From assembly GCF_000764305.2 (NCBI RefSeq), contig NW_025947045.1, positions 40,397 to 104,396 of the forward strand: a stretch of DNA of 64,000 bases, read 5' to 3'. Positions 36,583-47,149 of the stretch are shown piece after piece. Position 1 is the stretch's first letter. The number at the start of each line of letters is the position of its first letter. Both the position numbers and the translations under genes were made by a program. The notes under the pieces are model-generated. The model worked only from the letters and a program-made list of their open reading frames with translations, was not told where the DNA came from and ran no database searches. This stretch comes from Hyalella azteca. Taxonomy: Eukaryota > Arthropoda > Malacostraca > Amphipoda > Hyalellidae.

Positions 36583-37095
36583 TAGTGTTGCTTGCCCTGC
36601 AAAATTAATTCGATATGTAGCTGTGATTAACAGTGGCTGTGCGGTGCAGTATAGCTGTGATTAGCAGTAGCTGTACTGTGCAGTAGCTGTACTGTGCAGT
36701 AGCTGTACTGTGCAGTAGCTGTACNAGTGTTGCTTGCCCTGCAAAATTAATTCGATATGTAGCTGTGATTAACAGTGGCTGTGCGGTGCAGTATAGCTGT
36801 GATTAGCAGTAGCTGTACTGTGCAGTAGCTGTACTGTGCAGTAGCTGTACTGTGCAGTAGCTGTACTGTACAGTAGCTGTACTGTGCAGTAGCTGTACTG
36901 TGCAGTAGCTGTACTGTGCAGTAGCTGTACTGTGCAGTAGCTGTACTGCGCAGTAGCTTTACTGTACAGTAGCTGTACTGCGCAGTAGCTTTACTGGTGC
37001 AATAGCTGTACTGTGCAGTAGCTGTACTGTGCAGTAGCTGTACTGTGCAGTAGCTGTACTGTGCAGTAGCTGTACTGTGCAGTAGCTGTATTGCG
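36583..37095. repeat. 16-bp minisatellite (CAGTAGCTGTACTGTG) with duplicated contig end
   Basis: There are many units of a 16-mer. The segment from about 36583 to the N at 36725 is repeated immediately after the N, beginning AGTGTTGCTTGCCCTGC. The N therefore joins two contigs that overlap and were not merged, and the true array length is unknown. Confidence 0.95.
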
Positions 37096-37734
37096 TTCAG
37101 TTGCCCCGGCTCAGCGCCGGCTGGGCGGCCCACTCCCTGCGCCGCTCCTGCAGCCGCGGTGGCCGGCGCACGCCTGCGCTGTCGTGGCCCTGTCGCCGAC
37201 CCGAGCATTAGTCATCGACACGAAATACATATTTTAAATTAATTTAATGGATTTATAAAATGAAACCACCAAACCAAAATCAGATAAAAATATAAAAATA
37301 ATAGTTAGACTTATGACCTAGTTTGATTTACACGGCGATTATGAACGCTACGGGAGAAAAAGTTCTTAGCATGATCCATAATTACATTTTTTGGAATGTA
37401 AAAAGGTGAAATAGTTCATGCAATATAAAGCTATATTTATATACATAGTTGCCATTAAAATATTCATATCATGATAAAATAAGCTGCTTCTAATCAATGT
37501 CTTAAATGTAAATTTATTGACATGAGCTCCACGAATTTTATGTGTTGAAATAAAATTCAAGTTCCCGGTCTCCTAAGTCATTCTCTCTACTCATTCCCTA
37601 TTAAGTTAATACGCTGAAACCTACAGTGTTTTGTTCTTCATTCCTACAACAAAATTCTGTTATCACATAAAATAATGAAAATATTTCAATCTTGGTCTTT
37701 TCGCCGGAAGCAGGCAAACCGCAACATCTACACC

Positions 37735-37990
37735 GATAGAATAGAATAGAAGTGTCGGCGTTGAAGAAATAGGCCCATGGCCTGTTGCCGATTCTTGAAC
37801 TTTTCGTGACTTGATTCACAAGGCATCCGGCCTTTGGAACCCGATCTTTCCATAGCTGACGATTGATTGAGATATCTGCTGGACCTAAAGCGAACATGAG
37901 CTGCTCGCCTGCATCTTTGTCTAGTCCAAGACGATACGATCGTGGCAGAAATTGACGCATTTCCTTGTAATTTCCTTCATTGACGTTCAT
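37735..37990 (-). mobile_element. CR1/L2-like LINE 3' end
   Basis: It shares the tail AGCTATGGAAAGATCGGG, CCAAAGGCCGGATCC-like sequence and CAGGCCATGGGCCTATTTCT (reverse strand) with 30885-31140. The coding part is degraded. Confidence 0.65.
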
Positions 37991-37995
37991 ATTCA

Positions 37996-38222
37996 GGGGC
38001 CATGCTTTCAAATGTCGCTAAGTGAACGTAAGTACTTACGCTCTATTTTCTTGTCTACGATTGGTGGATTTTGCTTGAAAAGCCGTCATTGATTGGCTGA
38101 TGAACTTACGATCTCCTAACTTTTTTTGAAAGTATGGCTCCTGGAACAATCATTAACAAGAAAATTGAGCGTAAGTACTGTACTTACGTTAACTTAGCGA
38201 GTTTTGAAAGTATGGCTCCTGG
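37996..38222. mobile_element. MITE (GGGGCCATACT family) plus adjoining partial copy
   Basis: A complete element occupies 37996-38141 (ends GGGGCCATGCTTTC and GAAAGTATGGCTCC). It is followed directly by the right-hand part of another copy to 38222. The partial copy overlaps the 3' end of the acetyltransferase coding frame. Confidence 0.75.
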
Positions 38223-38363
38223 CTAGTAAGTTCACCTGTTCTGGTATGAGCATTCGAGCCATGACTTTGGCAGAGGGAGAGCCCAGCATGTTGTCCATGT
38301 CGAACACCCGTCGCCCTGAGATGCAGAAGCTGCCGTAGTCCATCTCGTACAGGGAGATGTAGC
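38194..38363 (-). CDS. Acetyltransferase exon 6 (C-terminal)
   Basis: After the acceptor AACCCAG, it encodes GYISLYEMDYG to SAKVMARMLIPEQ. It needs one base from exon 5 to complete the Gly codon. The frame continues VNLLARSHTFKTR to TAA, where the last codons come from a MITE end. Alternatively CAG/GTGAAC is a donor to an unseen exon. Confidence 0.7.
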
Positions 38364-41300
38364 CTGGGTTTGCAAAGCTCTTCATTAGAATCATGAACAT
38401 TTTTAAAATTGCAATGTCCTCATTAAAAGCACGTTTTCACGAACAATTCTCTTCCCTGAAAGAAAGTGCATCCAACAAGACATTCCATGACAGCGGATAT
38501 TGTTTCCTAAAATCATCGCCTAAATGCTAGTGCTTAACATTGTAATTACATTTCCTATATTCTATTTTATTTCCTAATTCACTCATTCATCGAACTCGTG
38601 GAAGTGTCACTCAATACTCATGAAAGTATCACCCTGTAGCCATGCTACTGTCACTNGCGCTCCAGGAGACGCTGTGACGCCACCGCCGTCGCCTGCGCCG
38701 TGGCGACCTCACAGCCCAGCGCCCGACCCCGCCGCTCGCTCTCCTGGACAGAGTCAGGGGTCACAGCATCAGAGGTCAGAGCATCAGGGGTCAGAACATT
38801 AGAGGTCATAGAATCAGTAGTCAGAACATCAGAGGTCAGAGCATCAGTGGTCAGAGAATCAGTAGTCAGAACATTAGAGGTCATAGAATCAGTAGTTAGA
38901 ACATCAGAGGTCAGAGCATCAGTGGTCAGAGAATCAGTAGTCAGAGCATCAAAGTTTATTGCATCAATGGGCAGTGCTGATCACAAATGCATTAACTGCA
39001 GGGTAGTCCATCCCAGTGATGAGAAGAGAGGGGATGGACTACTCAAATCTACCACGCATCGGATGATCACAGCCAGATTGTTTGAACCACGACAGAAATT
39101 ATGAACTAATTAACTTAGTACAGAGATGCTGGAGAGCACTTGTTTAGTCACCAAGTGCGCATGTCGTTTTTAATAAAAAGATATTGTGCCTTCTTGAGCA
39201 CAATCCTTGACTAGTTCATCAGCAATAATAAAGTACTGATTGCTGATGACCGGTTGGAAGGACTCTGCCAGACCATCGAAAAATGACGGTGGAGAAAACA
39301 AATTGTAATTTTGAAATCAGCCAAAGCCAACATCACAAGAGCGACTGGCTGGTGATCAGAAATGAGCTCTTTAAAATCGACTGGAGGTCCGAGTCTCAAG
39401 AGATAAATGCCAAAACAAATATGTTATCTAAAGAGGGGGGTTAGTTTAACCTAATGATCTTTATGAAGCTTGACATGTTCACATTTCTATTTCTGATCGT
39501 CCGCCACTGCCTCACAAGTATCATCAAAAAGCCAGCTAAAGCATCGTGCATCAGCTGGCCCAAACGGAAGGCAGTTAATCGGTAGCCACTGTACATCCAA
39601 CTTCCTCCGGACCTTTGACGGTTAAGGCGACTTGCCAACTATACAAGACGAAGAGCCTTCCACCAAAGAGCGGTGGAAGGCGAAGGTGGTGCTCTCCGCC
39701 CGATATCTTCACCACTCTCATCCGAGGTTATCAACACCAGAGATCACACCCGATGTAACCATTGCTCTAGATCTTCACCATCCGAAGTTTGCATCACTTG
39801 AGATTAGCAACTCCTCATATTTCCACCACCGCTAATCACCATCATCTGAGGTCTTCACCATCCCAGATCATCATCACCTACAGTTACTGAAACCTCATAA
39901 TGCCATCATCTGTAATGGCCATCATCCAATGTCACCATCATGCAAAGTCTTCACTATTCGAGGTTCGCATCACTGGAGGTCATCAACAACACCCAAGGTT
40001 ACCATCACCTGTAGTCACCATCACCTTAGGTCACCATCACCTTAAGTCACCATCACCTTAGGTCACCATCACCCTAAGTCACCATCACCTTAGGTCACCA
40101 TCACCTTAGGTCCTCATCACCTTAAGTCACCATCACCTTAGGTCACCATCACCTTATGTCACCAACACCTGTGGTCCCCATGACCTGAGATCACGAGCCC
40201 CGAGGTATCCACCTGCACCAGGCGCTTGCCCACGCCGCGCCCCCCGTAAGCGTCCGCCACGGTGATCATCGCCAGCTCCAAGATTTTGTGCACCGAGAAC
40301 CTGGCGAAGACGTCCACGGCGGCCTCGAGCTCGGAGAGCACCGTGTGCAGGGTCTTCACCTGCGCAGCATTGCGATGTTAAAACAAAGCAAATTAATAAA
40401 CACAAATTAAAAGCAATGATGTAGATTAATCATTAGACAGAATGGGGACTGAATGTTTATGCTGCACCTACTGAAATTGAAACATAAGAGGAAGTCCGCA
40501 CGTTTTTTTTTTTTTTTAAATAACAAGAATTTATCCTCGTATAACAGAAAACCAAGAGGAACTCTATTGGCACAGACAAATTAAAATAATAGCTATAATA
40601 AAAGTATATTTGCGACTTATGTTCCCGTAACCTGGAACGAAATGCGTTCATGTATGTATTTTACATCTGAGCAGGTACTGCAAGCTCAAAAATCATATCT
40701 AAAAACTGGGGGATTCACGAGTATTAATTGAGTGTAAAATGTTCACCTGAACGAGGGGTAGAACTTTGCTTTAATATTTTAATTTAATTTGACGATACGA
40801 AGCTTGACACGGAAAACGTCTGATTACTCTGACTGGTATAACTTAGCTAAACGTCTTACTTGTTGCTTGGAGTGGATGGTTTAATGGCGGGTTGAACGTT
40901 CGATTCATTTGCCAACGAACCGATTACATACCATGTTACACTATCCTATAACTGGTAACGTCGTCAAGCCTAGAACTGCTAACGTAGCTAATGATACTCG
41001 TATTTAAGACCTGAGTCTATATTTCTAGTATCCAGAGACTGTTATCGGAGTTTATGATACTCGTAACCAGGGACTGCTATAGTAGTTTACGATACTCGTA
41101 TCTGTTATCGTAGTTTATGATAATCGAATCCATGGACTGTTATCAGAGTTTATGAGGGAGCGCAGCCGTGCACCACCAATTTTGTGCACCAATGAGCCCT
41201 GAATCGAACGCCTTGGATCTCTCCGGACATCCACCAATCAGCCATGAACCACTTGGCTTTGTCTTCCTCCGGCCTCTCATAGAACCTGCCGTGCACCACC

Positions 41301-43236
41301 AGGCCGCGGATCGAATCTGACTTCTGGGCATCGTTAAATTACGTAATTTTACGTTCAGCGCATCTGAGGTTAGGTTTCAGATAGCATAGTTCTGTTCTAA
41401 AATTTATCGTCCTGCGACCAGTGGCCGTTCGACCGAGGGCTGGTTCGACCCACGGCCTAGATACGGACGGCTTGAAGTGTTGAAGACTACGTTCCGGAAG
41501 GCAGGAATCATGATGGTCCATTACATCCAGGGCAGTGGTTGTCTTCGGCAGGCGACCCGTTTATGATATTCTTATCCAAGGAATGTTTTCGTAGCTTATG
41601 ATACTCTCATACTCGTAACCAGGGACTGCTATCGTAGTTTATGATACTCGTATCTGTTATCGGAGTTTATGATAATCGAATCCAGGGACTGTTATCAGAG
41701 TTTATGATACTCTTATCCAAGGAATGTTTTAGTAGCTTATTATACTCGTAACCAGGGACTGCTATCGTAGTTTATGATACTCGTATCTGTTATCGGAGTT
41801 TATGATGCACGTATCCATGGACTGTTGTCGGAGTTTATGATACTCTTATCCAAGGAATGTTTTCGTGGTTTATGATACTCGTATCCAAGGATTGTTTTCG
41901 TTGTTTATGATACTCGTATCCAAGGACTGCGTTCGTAGTTCATGCTCATATCCAAGGACTGGTATCGTAGTTCTTGATACTCTTAGCCATGAATTGGTAA
42001 CCTATATAGTAAATGAGACTCGATTGATAACGAGGGTTGCCCTAGAAACAGAGAGTTTAAATAAAACTTGCAGCCGGAAAACACATGGTCACCTTGGTGA
42101 AGGGGCTGCTGAGGGCACAAGCACAACACATGATAGGGGTACCTTGGTGCGGGGGCTGTTGAGGGCACAAGTACAACACATGATGGGGGCATCTTGGTGC
42201 GAGGGCTGTTGAGGGCACAAGCACAACACAAGATGGGGCACCCTGGTGCGAGAAGTGTTGAAGGCACAAGCACAACCCATGATGGGCACCTTGGTGCGGG
42301 GGCTGCTGAGGGCACAAGCACAACACATGATGGGGCGGCACCTTGGTGCGGGGGCTGTTGAGGGCACAAGCACAACACATGTGACGTGTGTTTGCCCGCC
42401 GTCAGGACGGTGGCCAGGAGGGTGCCCGCGATGTCGCCTGTCCTGGGGTCTCTGGCCACCACCGACGCGCCGCTCTGCAGCCACGCCTTCACAGAGTCGT
42501 GGATCCATTCCTTGTTGTCCTCGTAGGTCATGTGGAGACCCGTGCTCTGCACAACAGACATATGTGCAGACCCGTGCTCTGCACAGCCTGCAGACGTATG
42601 TGCAGAGCTGTGCTCTGCACAGCAGACATATGTGCAGATCATTGCACTGCACAACAGACATATGTGCAGAACATTGCACTGCACAACAGACATATGTGCA
42701 GAAGCACACACGTGCTCTGTGCAGTAACACACATATGCTCTGCAAAGCAGACACATGTGCTCTGTGCAGTAGCACACATGTGCTCTGCACAGAGACATTT
42801 GAGATCATAATGTTATACGCAAGTGGTAGGTAAAGAGTTCATCAAGATTAAGATATCAAGTTAGCTTCAACTGATCAAGATTTAGGTGGTGAGTATCACC
42901 GAACGCTATTACAATAACATATCAAAATAACCTCCCCAGCCAACACTGGCCCCAACTCACGAGCGGCTCGCGAGGATAAAAGTGCTCTGCCATGAAGGCG
43001 ACGACGCTCTCAACGTCGCTGGGGCGCAGGTCGGAGTAAACCAACTCTGCTCCGAAACTGTCTTCCGTTGTTAATGTTTTCATTTCTGTTGTTACTTCCG
43101 TTATTGTTCCCGTTCTCTTACTTACAGATATTGCGGGCGCTGTTGTTTGTGTAGCTGCAGTCAACAGTTCTGCTGATGCTGCCGTTGTCACGGGTAGGAG
43201 GCATTGATCTGCGTCCTTGCCGCCCATGGAATGCAT
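38194..43236 (-). CDS. Arylalkylamine N-acetyltransferase-like GNAT enzyme (six exons)
   Basis: This gene belongs to the GNAT superfamily, whose arthropod arylalkylamine branch transfers acetyl from acetyl-CoA to dopamine, serotonin or related amines in the cytosol. The exon model, in transcript order, is 43236-42961, 42546-~42379, 41323-41210, 40359-40213, 38743-~38657 and 38363-38194. Exons 1 to 4 join in phase 0. Family signs are YSDLRPSDVESVVAFM and HFYPREPL near the N-terminal GNAT start, SVVARDPRTGDIAGTL, the acetyl-CoA loop GGRGVGKRL after ELAMITVADAY, the helix RRGRALGCEVATAQATA, and a C-terminal GYISLYEMDYG with SAKVMARML. About 320 residues are predicted against about 215-275 usual. 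The excess is a Thr/Ser-rich N-terminal ~65 residues and the tail. The exon 5 donor is lost at a single N (38656). The exon 2 and 3 donors are weak. The substrate cannot be inferred. Confidence 0.8.
38657..38743 (-). CDS. Acetyltransferase exon 5
   Basis: Acceptor CTGTCCAG, then ESERRGRALGCEVATAQATA to QRLLER. This is the helix following the acetyl-CoA loop. The exon runs into the N at 38656, so its last bases and donor are missing. Confidence 0.75.
38744..38965. repeat. 15-bp minisatellite abutting an exon (CAGAGGTCAGARCAT)
   Basis: Units such as TCAGAGGTCAGAGCA recur about 14 times and run up to the acceptor of exon 5. On the transcript strand they read TCTGACCTCTGATGC and the acceptor itself (CCTGACTCTGTCCAG) resembles a unit. 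Confidence 0.85.
38966..39690. other. Intronic sequence, no feature seen
   Basis: It lies in intron 4 of the acetyltransferase. A short inverted repeat (GGGTAGTCCATCCC and GGGGATGGACTACTC) occurs at about 39001-39045. Confidence 0.5.
39700..40195. repeat. 16-bp minisatellite (CACCATCACCTTAGGT)
   Basis: It is highly regular from about 40005 to 40170 and degenerate toward 39700. It ends within about 20 bases of the donor of acetyltransferase exon 4 (40213). Confidence 0.9.
40213..40359 (-). CDS. Acetyltransferase exon 4 (acetyl-CoA binding loop)
   Basis: A 147-nt phase 0-0 exon between GCTGCGCAG and GTGGAT. It encodes VKTLHTVLSELEAAVDVFAR, then ELAMITVADAYGGRGVGKRL and VQ, the core GNAT beta4-alpha3 segment. 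GC content is far above flanking DNA. Confidence 0.88.
40380..41020. other. Intronic AT-rich sequence, nothing seen
   Basis: It is intron 3 sequence of the acetyltransferase. It contains a short T run at about 40504-40516. Confidence 0.5.
41025..41160. repeat. Minisatellite, GTTTATGATACTCGTATCC units
   Basis: Three to four degenerate units of ACTGTTATCGGAGTTTATGA type adjoin acetyltransferase exon 3. The array resumes at 41560-42000 on the other side of the exon. Confidence 0.85.
41210..41323 (-). CDS. Acetyltransferase exon 3 (probable)
   Basis: A 114-nt phase 0-0 block after ATGCCCAG encodes KSDSIRGLVVHGRFYERPEE, then DKAKWFMADWWMSGEIQG. It has the right size and phase to fill the segment between exons 2 and 4. 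The donor GTTCGA is weak, and part of the block (GGTGGTGCACGGC) is repeated just after it, so the boundary may be slightly different. Confidence 0.55.
41560..42000. repeat. Minisatellite, GTTTATGATACTCGTATCCAAGG units
   Basis: About 10-12 degenerate units of roughly 35-50 bp sharing TTTATGATACTCGTATC and GGACTGTTATCGGAG. Confidence 0.85.
42085..42380. repeat. ~48-bp minisatellite adjoining acetyltransferase exon 2
   Basis: About six units of GGCACCTTGGTGCGGGGGCT, GTTGAGGGCACAAGCACAAC and ACATGATGG. The array reaches the proposed 3' end of exon 2, and its last unit supplies the donor region (ATGTGTTGTGC on the transcript strand). Confidence 0.92.
42379..42546 (-). CDS. Acetyltransferase exon 2
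   Basis: Acceptor ATGTGCAG, then STGLHMTYEDNKEWIHDSVK and SGASVVARDPRTGDIAGTL, phase 0. The end is uncertain: an in-phase GT at 42378 gives 56 codons, but it is a poor donor and lies in satellite sequence. Confidence 0.75.
42540..42800. repeat. ~30-bp minisatellite adjoining exon 2 acceptor
   Basis: About eight units of TGCTCTGCACAACAGACATA and TGTGCAGA. The splice acceptor of exon 2 (TGTGCAG/AGCACGGG) is itself a unit of this array, so several decoy TGTGCAGAGCAC-type acceptors lie upstream on the transcript strand. Confidence 0.92.
42961..43236 (-). CDS. Acetyltransferase exon 1
   Basis: It encodes 92 residues from the ATG at 43236 (MHSMGGKDADQC) to FYPREPL, followed by a consensus GTGAGT donor, phase 0. 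The first ~65 residues are Thr/Ser/Ala-rich. An internal Met (residue 52) closer to the GNAT core is an alternative start. Confidence 0.8.
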
Positions 43237-43239
43237 TGA

Positions 43240-43850
43240 TTCTTCCTCTTTACTGATCGCTCACAGCAACAAGACTGCGTCAACGCCAACAACGCGTGAT
43301 TGTGAATAAAATTGTGGAGTCGTACGTAGAAACTGTACAACCTTATCCGTATTTATTACCGTTTTTTATCTTAGAATATTAAGAACATTTGTTCAGATGA
43401 AATCCGGCAGGTTTTCTATTCATTGTAATAATATAAAATAATTATATCTGAATCAATAAATATTTTATTATGATGTCTTTCTGATGTCTGGCGTGAAATA
43501 AATTGTAATAAAGAGCACGGATTAAAAACTCATTTACTGCCTTCAAATTAAGAATGCAACTGTTAAGGAAGATATTAAATTCTGTACCCAAAATTTTTTC
43601 GAAATGAACGAGAGTCTGGAGTCATCACGAAAATATTTCTTGCCTATAATGGAGAAAAATTCTAACGCCGTGTGTTTGTCCCATGCTCTTTCTGTGACAA
43701 CCGTCTCTAGTTCGTGATAATCCAAATAAATCGTCAGAGTACAGTGATCCGGTCAATTTCCTAGCACTCTAAGGAGCACTTTATGCAGGAGAGAGAAACA
43801 CAAGGTAACCCTTAGAGCAAATCTACATTAGAGTACGAGTAGGCTCGATG
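43240..43850. other. Upstream flank of the acetyltransferase
   Basis: I see no gene. It presumably includes the minus-strand promoter; no motif is convincing. Confidence 0.4.
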
Positions 43851-43854
43851 ATTA

Positions 43855-44115
43855 GACAGTGACGGATGCCAGTGGATAACGACTATGATAGTAACGGATA
43901 ACAGTGAATAACGCCTATGTGACGACAGTGGAAAACGACTATGACAGTAACGGATAACAGTGAATAACGCCTATGTGACGACAGTGGAAAACGACTATGA
44001 CAGTGACGGATACCAGTGGATAATTACTATGTGACGACAGTGGATAACGACTATGACAGTGATGGATACAAGTGGATAACGACTATGTGACGACAGTGGA
44101 TAACGACAATGTGTT
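43855..44115. repeat. Minisatellite (GTGGATAACGACTATGACAGTGACGGATACCA units)
   Basis: About eight units of variable length (20-55 bp), all built from TGACGACAGTGGATAACGAC and ACTATGACAGTGACGGATA. Confidence 0.9.
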
Positions 44116-44569
44116 GGAGGTACGGTCTGCATGAGAGTCTTGTGAGTAGACCAACACGACTGGCGGGCGGTCCCTGATCTATGCTTGTATAGGGTATTAA
44201 AGAATTTGTTGACAAAATAGCGGGGTCCCGACATTGCGGTAGCAACTGTACTGTAGACAGGAGCATACTAGGAACTAGTTATGTATGTATGACTCTAAGC
44301 TCCCATCCTCGTCGGACGTTTCCCTGTGAACTAAATCTTGTGTGTACATATTGATTGCTGCTATATTAATAATGTACTTTATGGCAGCGCGTGATTTGTT
44401 ACCGATAAATTTGTTACAGCTGACGTAGAGATCCAACGGAATGCATTACTGATGGTCACTACTGTTATGCCACTGAAGGCGACGATAAGTGATAAGCTAG
44501 CGTGGTGACGTATGATCAACTGAGCAACATCATCCTATTTTACTTCGTCGTTCAGGCCAAAGCTCTACG

Positions 44570-44700
44570 AGCGTTCGGCGCCGAGTTCTGTCGCCATTCT
44601 TGCAAAGGATTTCAATTATGAGACCGGCGGCCGCTGGGTTCTGTTCCCATTCCTGCTAAGGATTCCAATTATGAGACCGGCGGCCGAAGACGTCTGTCAT
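44570..44700. repeat. Two ~62-bp direct repeats
   Basis: TTCAATTATGAGACCGGCGG is repeated with TTCTGT and CCATTC flanks at about 44585-44635 and 44640-44690. Confidence 0.85.
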
Positions 44701-44739
44701 CGCCGCATTCTTTGCTAACTCTTCAATATATTGGCGAGG

Positions 44740-44985
44740 CGAGGTCGGCAGCTTCCTGGTACGTGCCAGACGCTGGAAATGGTCTTTACTGGCACGTGCT
44801 GGACGCTGTAAATTGTCTTCACTGGCACGTGGCAGGCAATGGACTTGGTCTATCTTCTGGCACGTGCCGGAAGCTGTAAATGGCCTTTACTGGCACGTGC
44901 CAGACGATGGATATGGTCTTTATTGGCGCGTGCCAGACGATGGATATGGTCTATCTCCTTGCACGTGCCGGATTCTGGCAACTTC
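44740..44985. repeat. ~34-bp minisatellite with CACGTG E-boxes
   Basis: About seven units of TGGCACGTGCCAGACGATGG and ATATGGTCTTTAT. Five units hold an intact CACGTG palindrome. Confidence 0.9.
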
Positions 44986-45149
44986 CTTTTTAAATGCCAT
45001 TTGGCTACGAGACGCCAGATCAAATACAGATTAAGCATCTCAGTTAATAGGTGCTATCAAGTCTGCAGTTCATTATTGTCCGACAAATATTTCCAACTCT
45101 AAACACGAGTGTGGGTGTATCATTATGAACACTCTTGTTTTGACAGAAA

Positions 45150-45350
45150 TGGCGGCCCAACCCAGCGGTTACAGTTCAGAGTAACAAGTTTGTAGCAGTG
45201 AGTTATACCTGCGGCAATTCTGATCAAAACCCGGCAAGGTGGCTGAATGGTCAAGATGTTGGGGAAGTGAGTTACCGGTTCGAGACCCACAACAAGCTGT
45301 GAAAATTCTGCAACGTTCAGATTCGGCAACAAGCCTAATGGCCTATAACA
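45150..45350 (+). mobile_element. Dimeric tRNA-derived SINE (diverged copy)
   Basis: A first tRNA-like half (CCCAGCGGTTACAGTTCAGA) is followed by AATTCTGATCAAAACC. A second half then has an A-box TGGCTGAATGG and a B-box GGTTCGAGACC, and the tail reads AGATTCGGCAACAAGCCTAA. The order and tail match the SINE copies at 56420 and 58188. Confidence 0.7.
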
Positions 45351-45498
45351 GTGTACGGAGACCCCGTCATTATTATCATATAAATTGATGTTTGTACCTG
45401 CTTATTCCCAGTTATTTCTCATGAGAACGAACAATCTGCACCATTTTCGGAAAACCCTTAACGATTGAATTGTCAACTAGAGGAATCATGAACAGAAG

Positions 45499-45902
45499 AG
45501 CCTGACGTCAACGGTTTGAATACATCGCGCCATGTTAGCCTGACGTCAACGGTTTGAATACATCGCGCCATGTTAGCCTGACGTCAACGGCTTGAATACC
45601 TCGCGCCATGTTAGCCTGACGTCAGCGGCTTCAATACCTCGCATCATGTTAGCCTGACGTCAGCGGCTTGAATACCTCGCGTCATGTTAGCCTGACGTCA
45701 GCGGCTTGAATACCTAGCGTCATGTTAGCCTGACGTCAGCGGCTTCAATACCTCGCATCATGTTAGCCTGACGTCAACGGCTTGAATACCTCGCGCCATG
45801 TTAGCCTGACGTCAACGGCTTGAATACCTCGCGCCATGTTAGCCTGACGTCAACGGCTTGAATACCTCGCGCCATGTTAGCCTGACGTCAACGGCTTGAA
45901 TA
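45499..45902. repeat. 38-bp minisatellite with TGACGTCA in every unit, running into an assembly gap
   Basis: About 10.6 units of AGCCTGACGTCAACGGCTTG and AATACCTCGCGCCATGTT. The array stops at the N gap and is not resumed after it, so its true length is unknown. Confidence 0.95.
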
Positions 45903-46538
45903 NNNNNNNNNNNNNNNNNNNNNNNNNNNNNNNNNNNNNNNNNNNNNNNNNNNNNNNNNNNNNNNNNNNNNNNNNNNNNNNNNNNNNNNNNNNNNNNNNN
46001 NNNNNNNNNNNNNNNNNNNNNNNNNNNNNNNNNNNNNNNNNNNNNNNNNNNNNNNNNNNNNNNNNNNNNNNNNNNNNNNNNNNNNNNNNNNNNNNNNNNN
46101 NNNNNNNNNNNNNNNNNNNNNNNNNNNNNNNNNNNNNNNNNNNNNNNNNNNNNNNNNNNNNNNNNNNNNNNNNNNNNNNNNNNNNNNNNNNNNNNNNNNN
46201 NNNNNNNNNNNNNNNNNNNNNNNNNNNNNNNNNNNNNNNNNNNNNNNNNNNNNNNNNNNNNNNNNNNNNNNNNNNNNNNNNNNNNNNNNNNNNNNNNNNN
46301 NNNNNNNNNNNNNNNNNNNNNNNNNNNNNNNNNNNNNNNNNNNNNNNNNNNNNNNNNNNNNNNNNNNNNNNNNNNNNNNNNNNNNNNNNNNNNNNNNNNN
46401 NNNNNNNNNNNNNNNNNNNNNNNNNNNNNNNNNNNNNNNNNNNNNNNNNNNNNNNNNNNNNNNNNNNNNNNNNNNNNNNNNNNNNNNNNNNNNNNNNNNN
46501 NNNNNNNNNNNNNNNNNNNNNNNNNNNNNNNNNNNNNN
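45903..46538. other. Assembly gap (636 N)
   Basis: It consists of unknown bases only. Any reading frame across it is meaningless. Confidence 1.
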
Positions 46539-47145
46539 AAAAAAGCGATGGCCACGTCGATAGATATGGTCTTTACGAATCGAATGATATGTGTCTGGAT
46601 GTTGTAGGACGATATTTGTAGGAGGAGATCGATTTTCTGTAGTACCCCTTTTTAGCCGTTTTCTATGAATTTCACGTTTTCTATCAATTTTTCGAAAAAT
46701 TCATACGAACAAAATGTTATTTTTTTTACATTTTACGTATGTATGTGAAGTTTCATGATGATCGGATGATAACTGTAGGAGTTTTCTGGGGGGGTAGCCG
46801 GTCCCCTTAAGTTCAACTCAATGAAAGAGGTCAAAATTCATGAAGGATGGACATTAAGGCCGGTGGTCATCGTTCATTATATGGGAATAATAGGAATATG
46901 ATTTAGTTTACGAGGAAAATAGACAGAAATTTATGCAGGTCACATTTATGGACAGTTATGCAGGTCGCTCTTAGGAACCTATATTATTGAGTTGTGATGC
47001 ATGTCACAGTTTGTTGCATAGTTCAATTGACCATAAAGCAGCACAAAGTTTAGTTGCAAATTAACCATAACACAATTAAAACAACAGCGTTTACACTGGG
47101 GGCAGAATCTGCTATTGTCGCAGTGAAAAAATACTGCCCAGTGAC
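46539..47145. other. Non-coding stretch after the gap
   Basis: No gene seen. Confidence 0.45.
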
Positions 47146-47149
47146 CACA

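Noticed and set aside
41983..42833. Long frames on both strands rich in Cys and His
   Set aside because: Only about 52-56 codons (42379-42546, minus) are real acetyltransferase exon; the rest is translation of the flanking satellites.
45839..46621. Frames of about 240 codons across the gap
   Set aside because: Almost entirely N.
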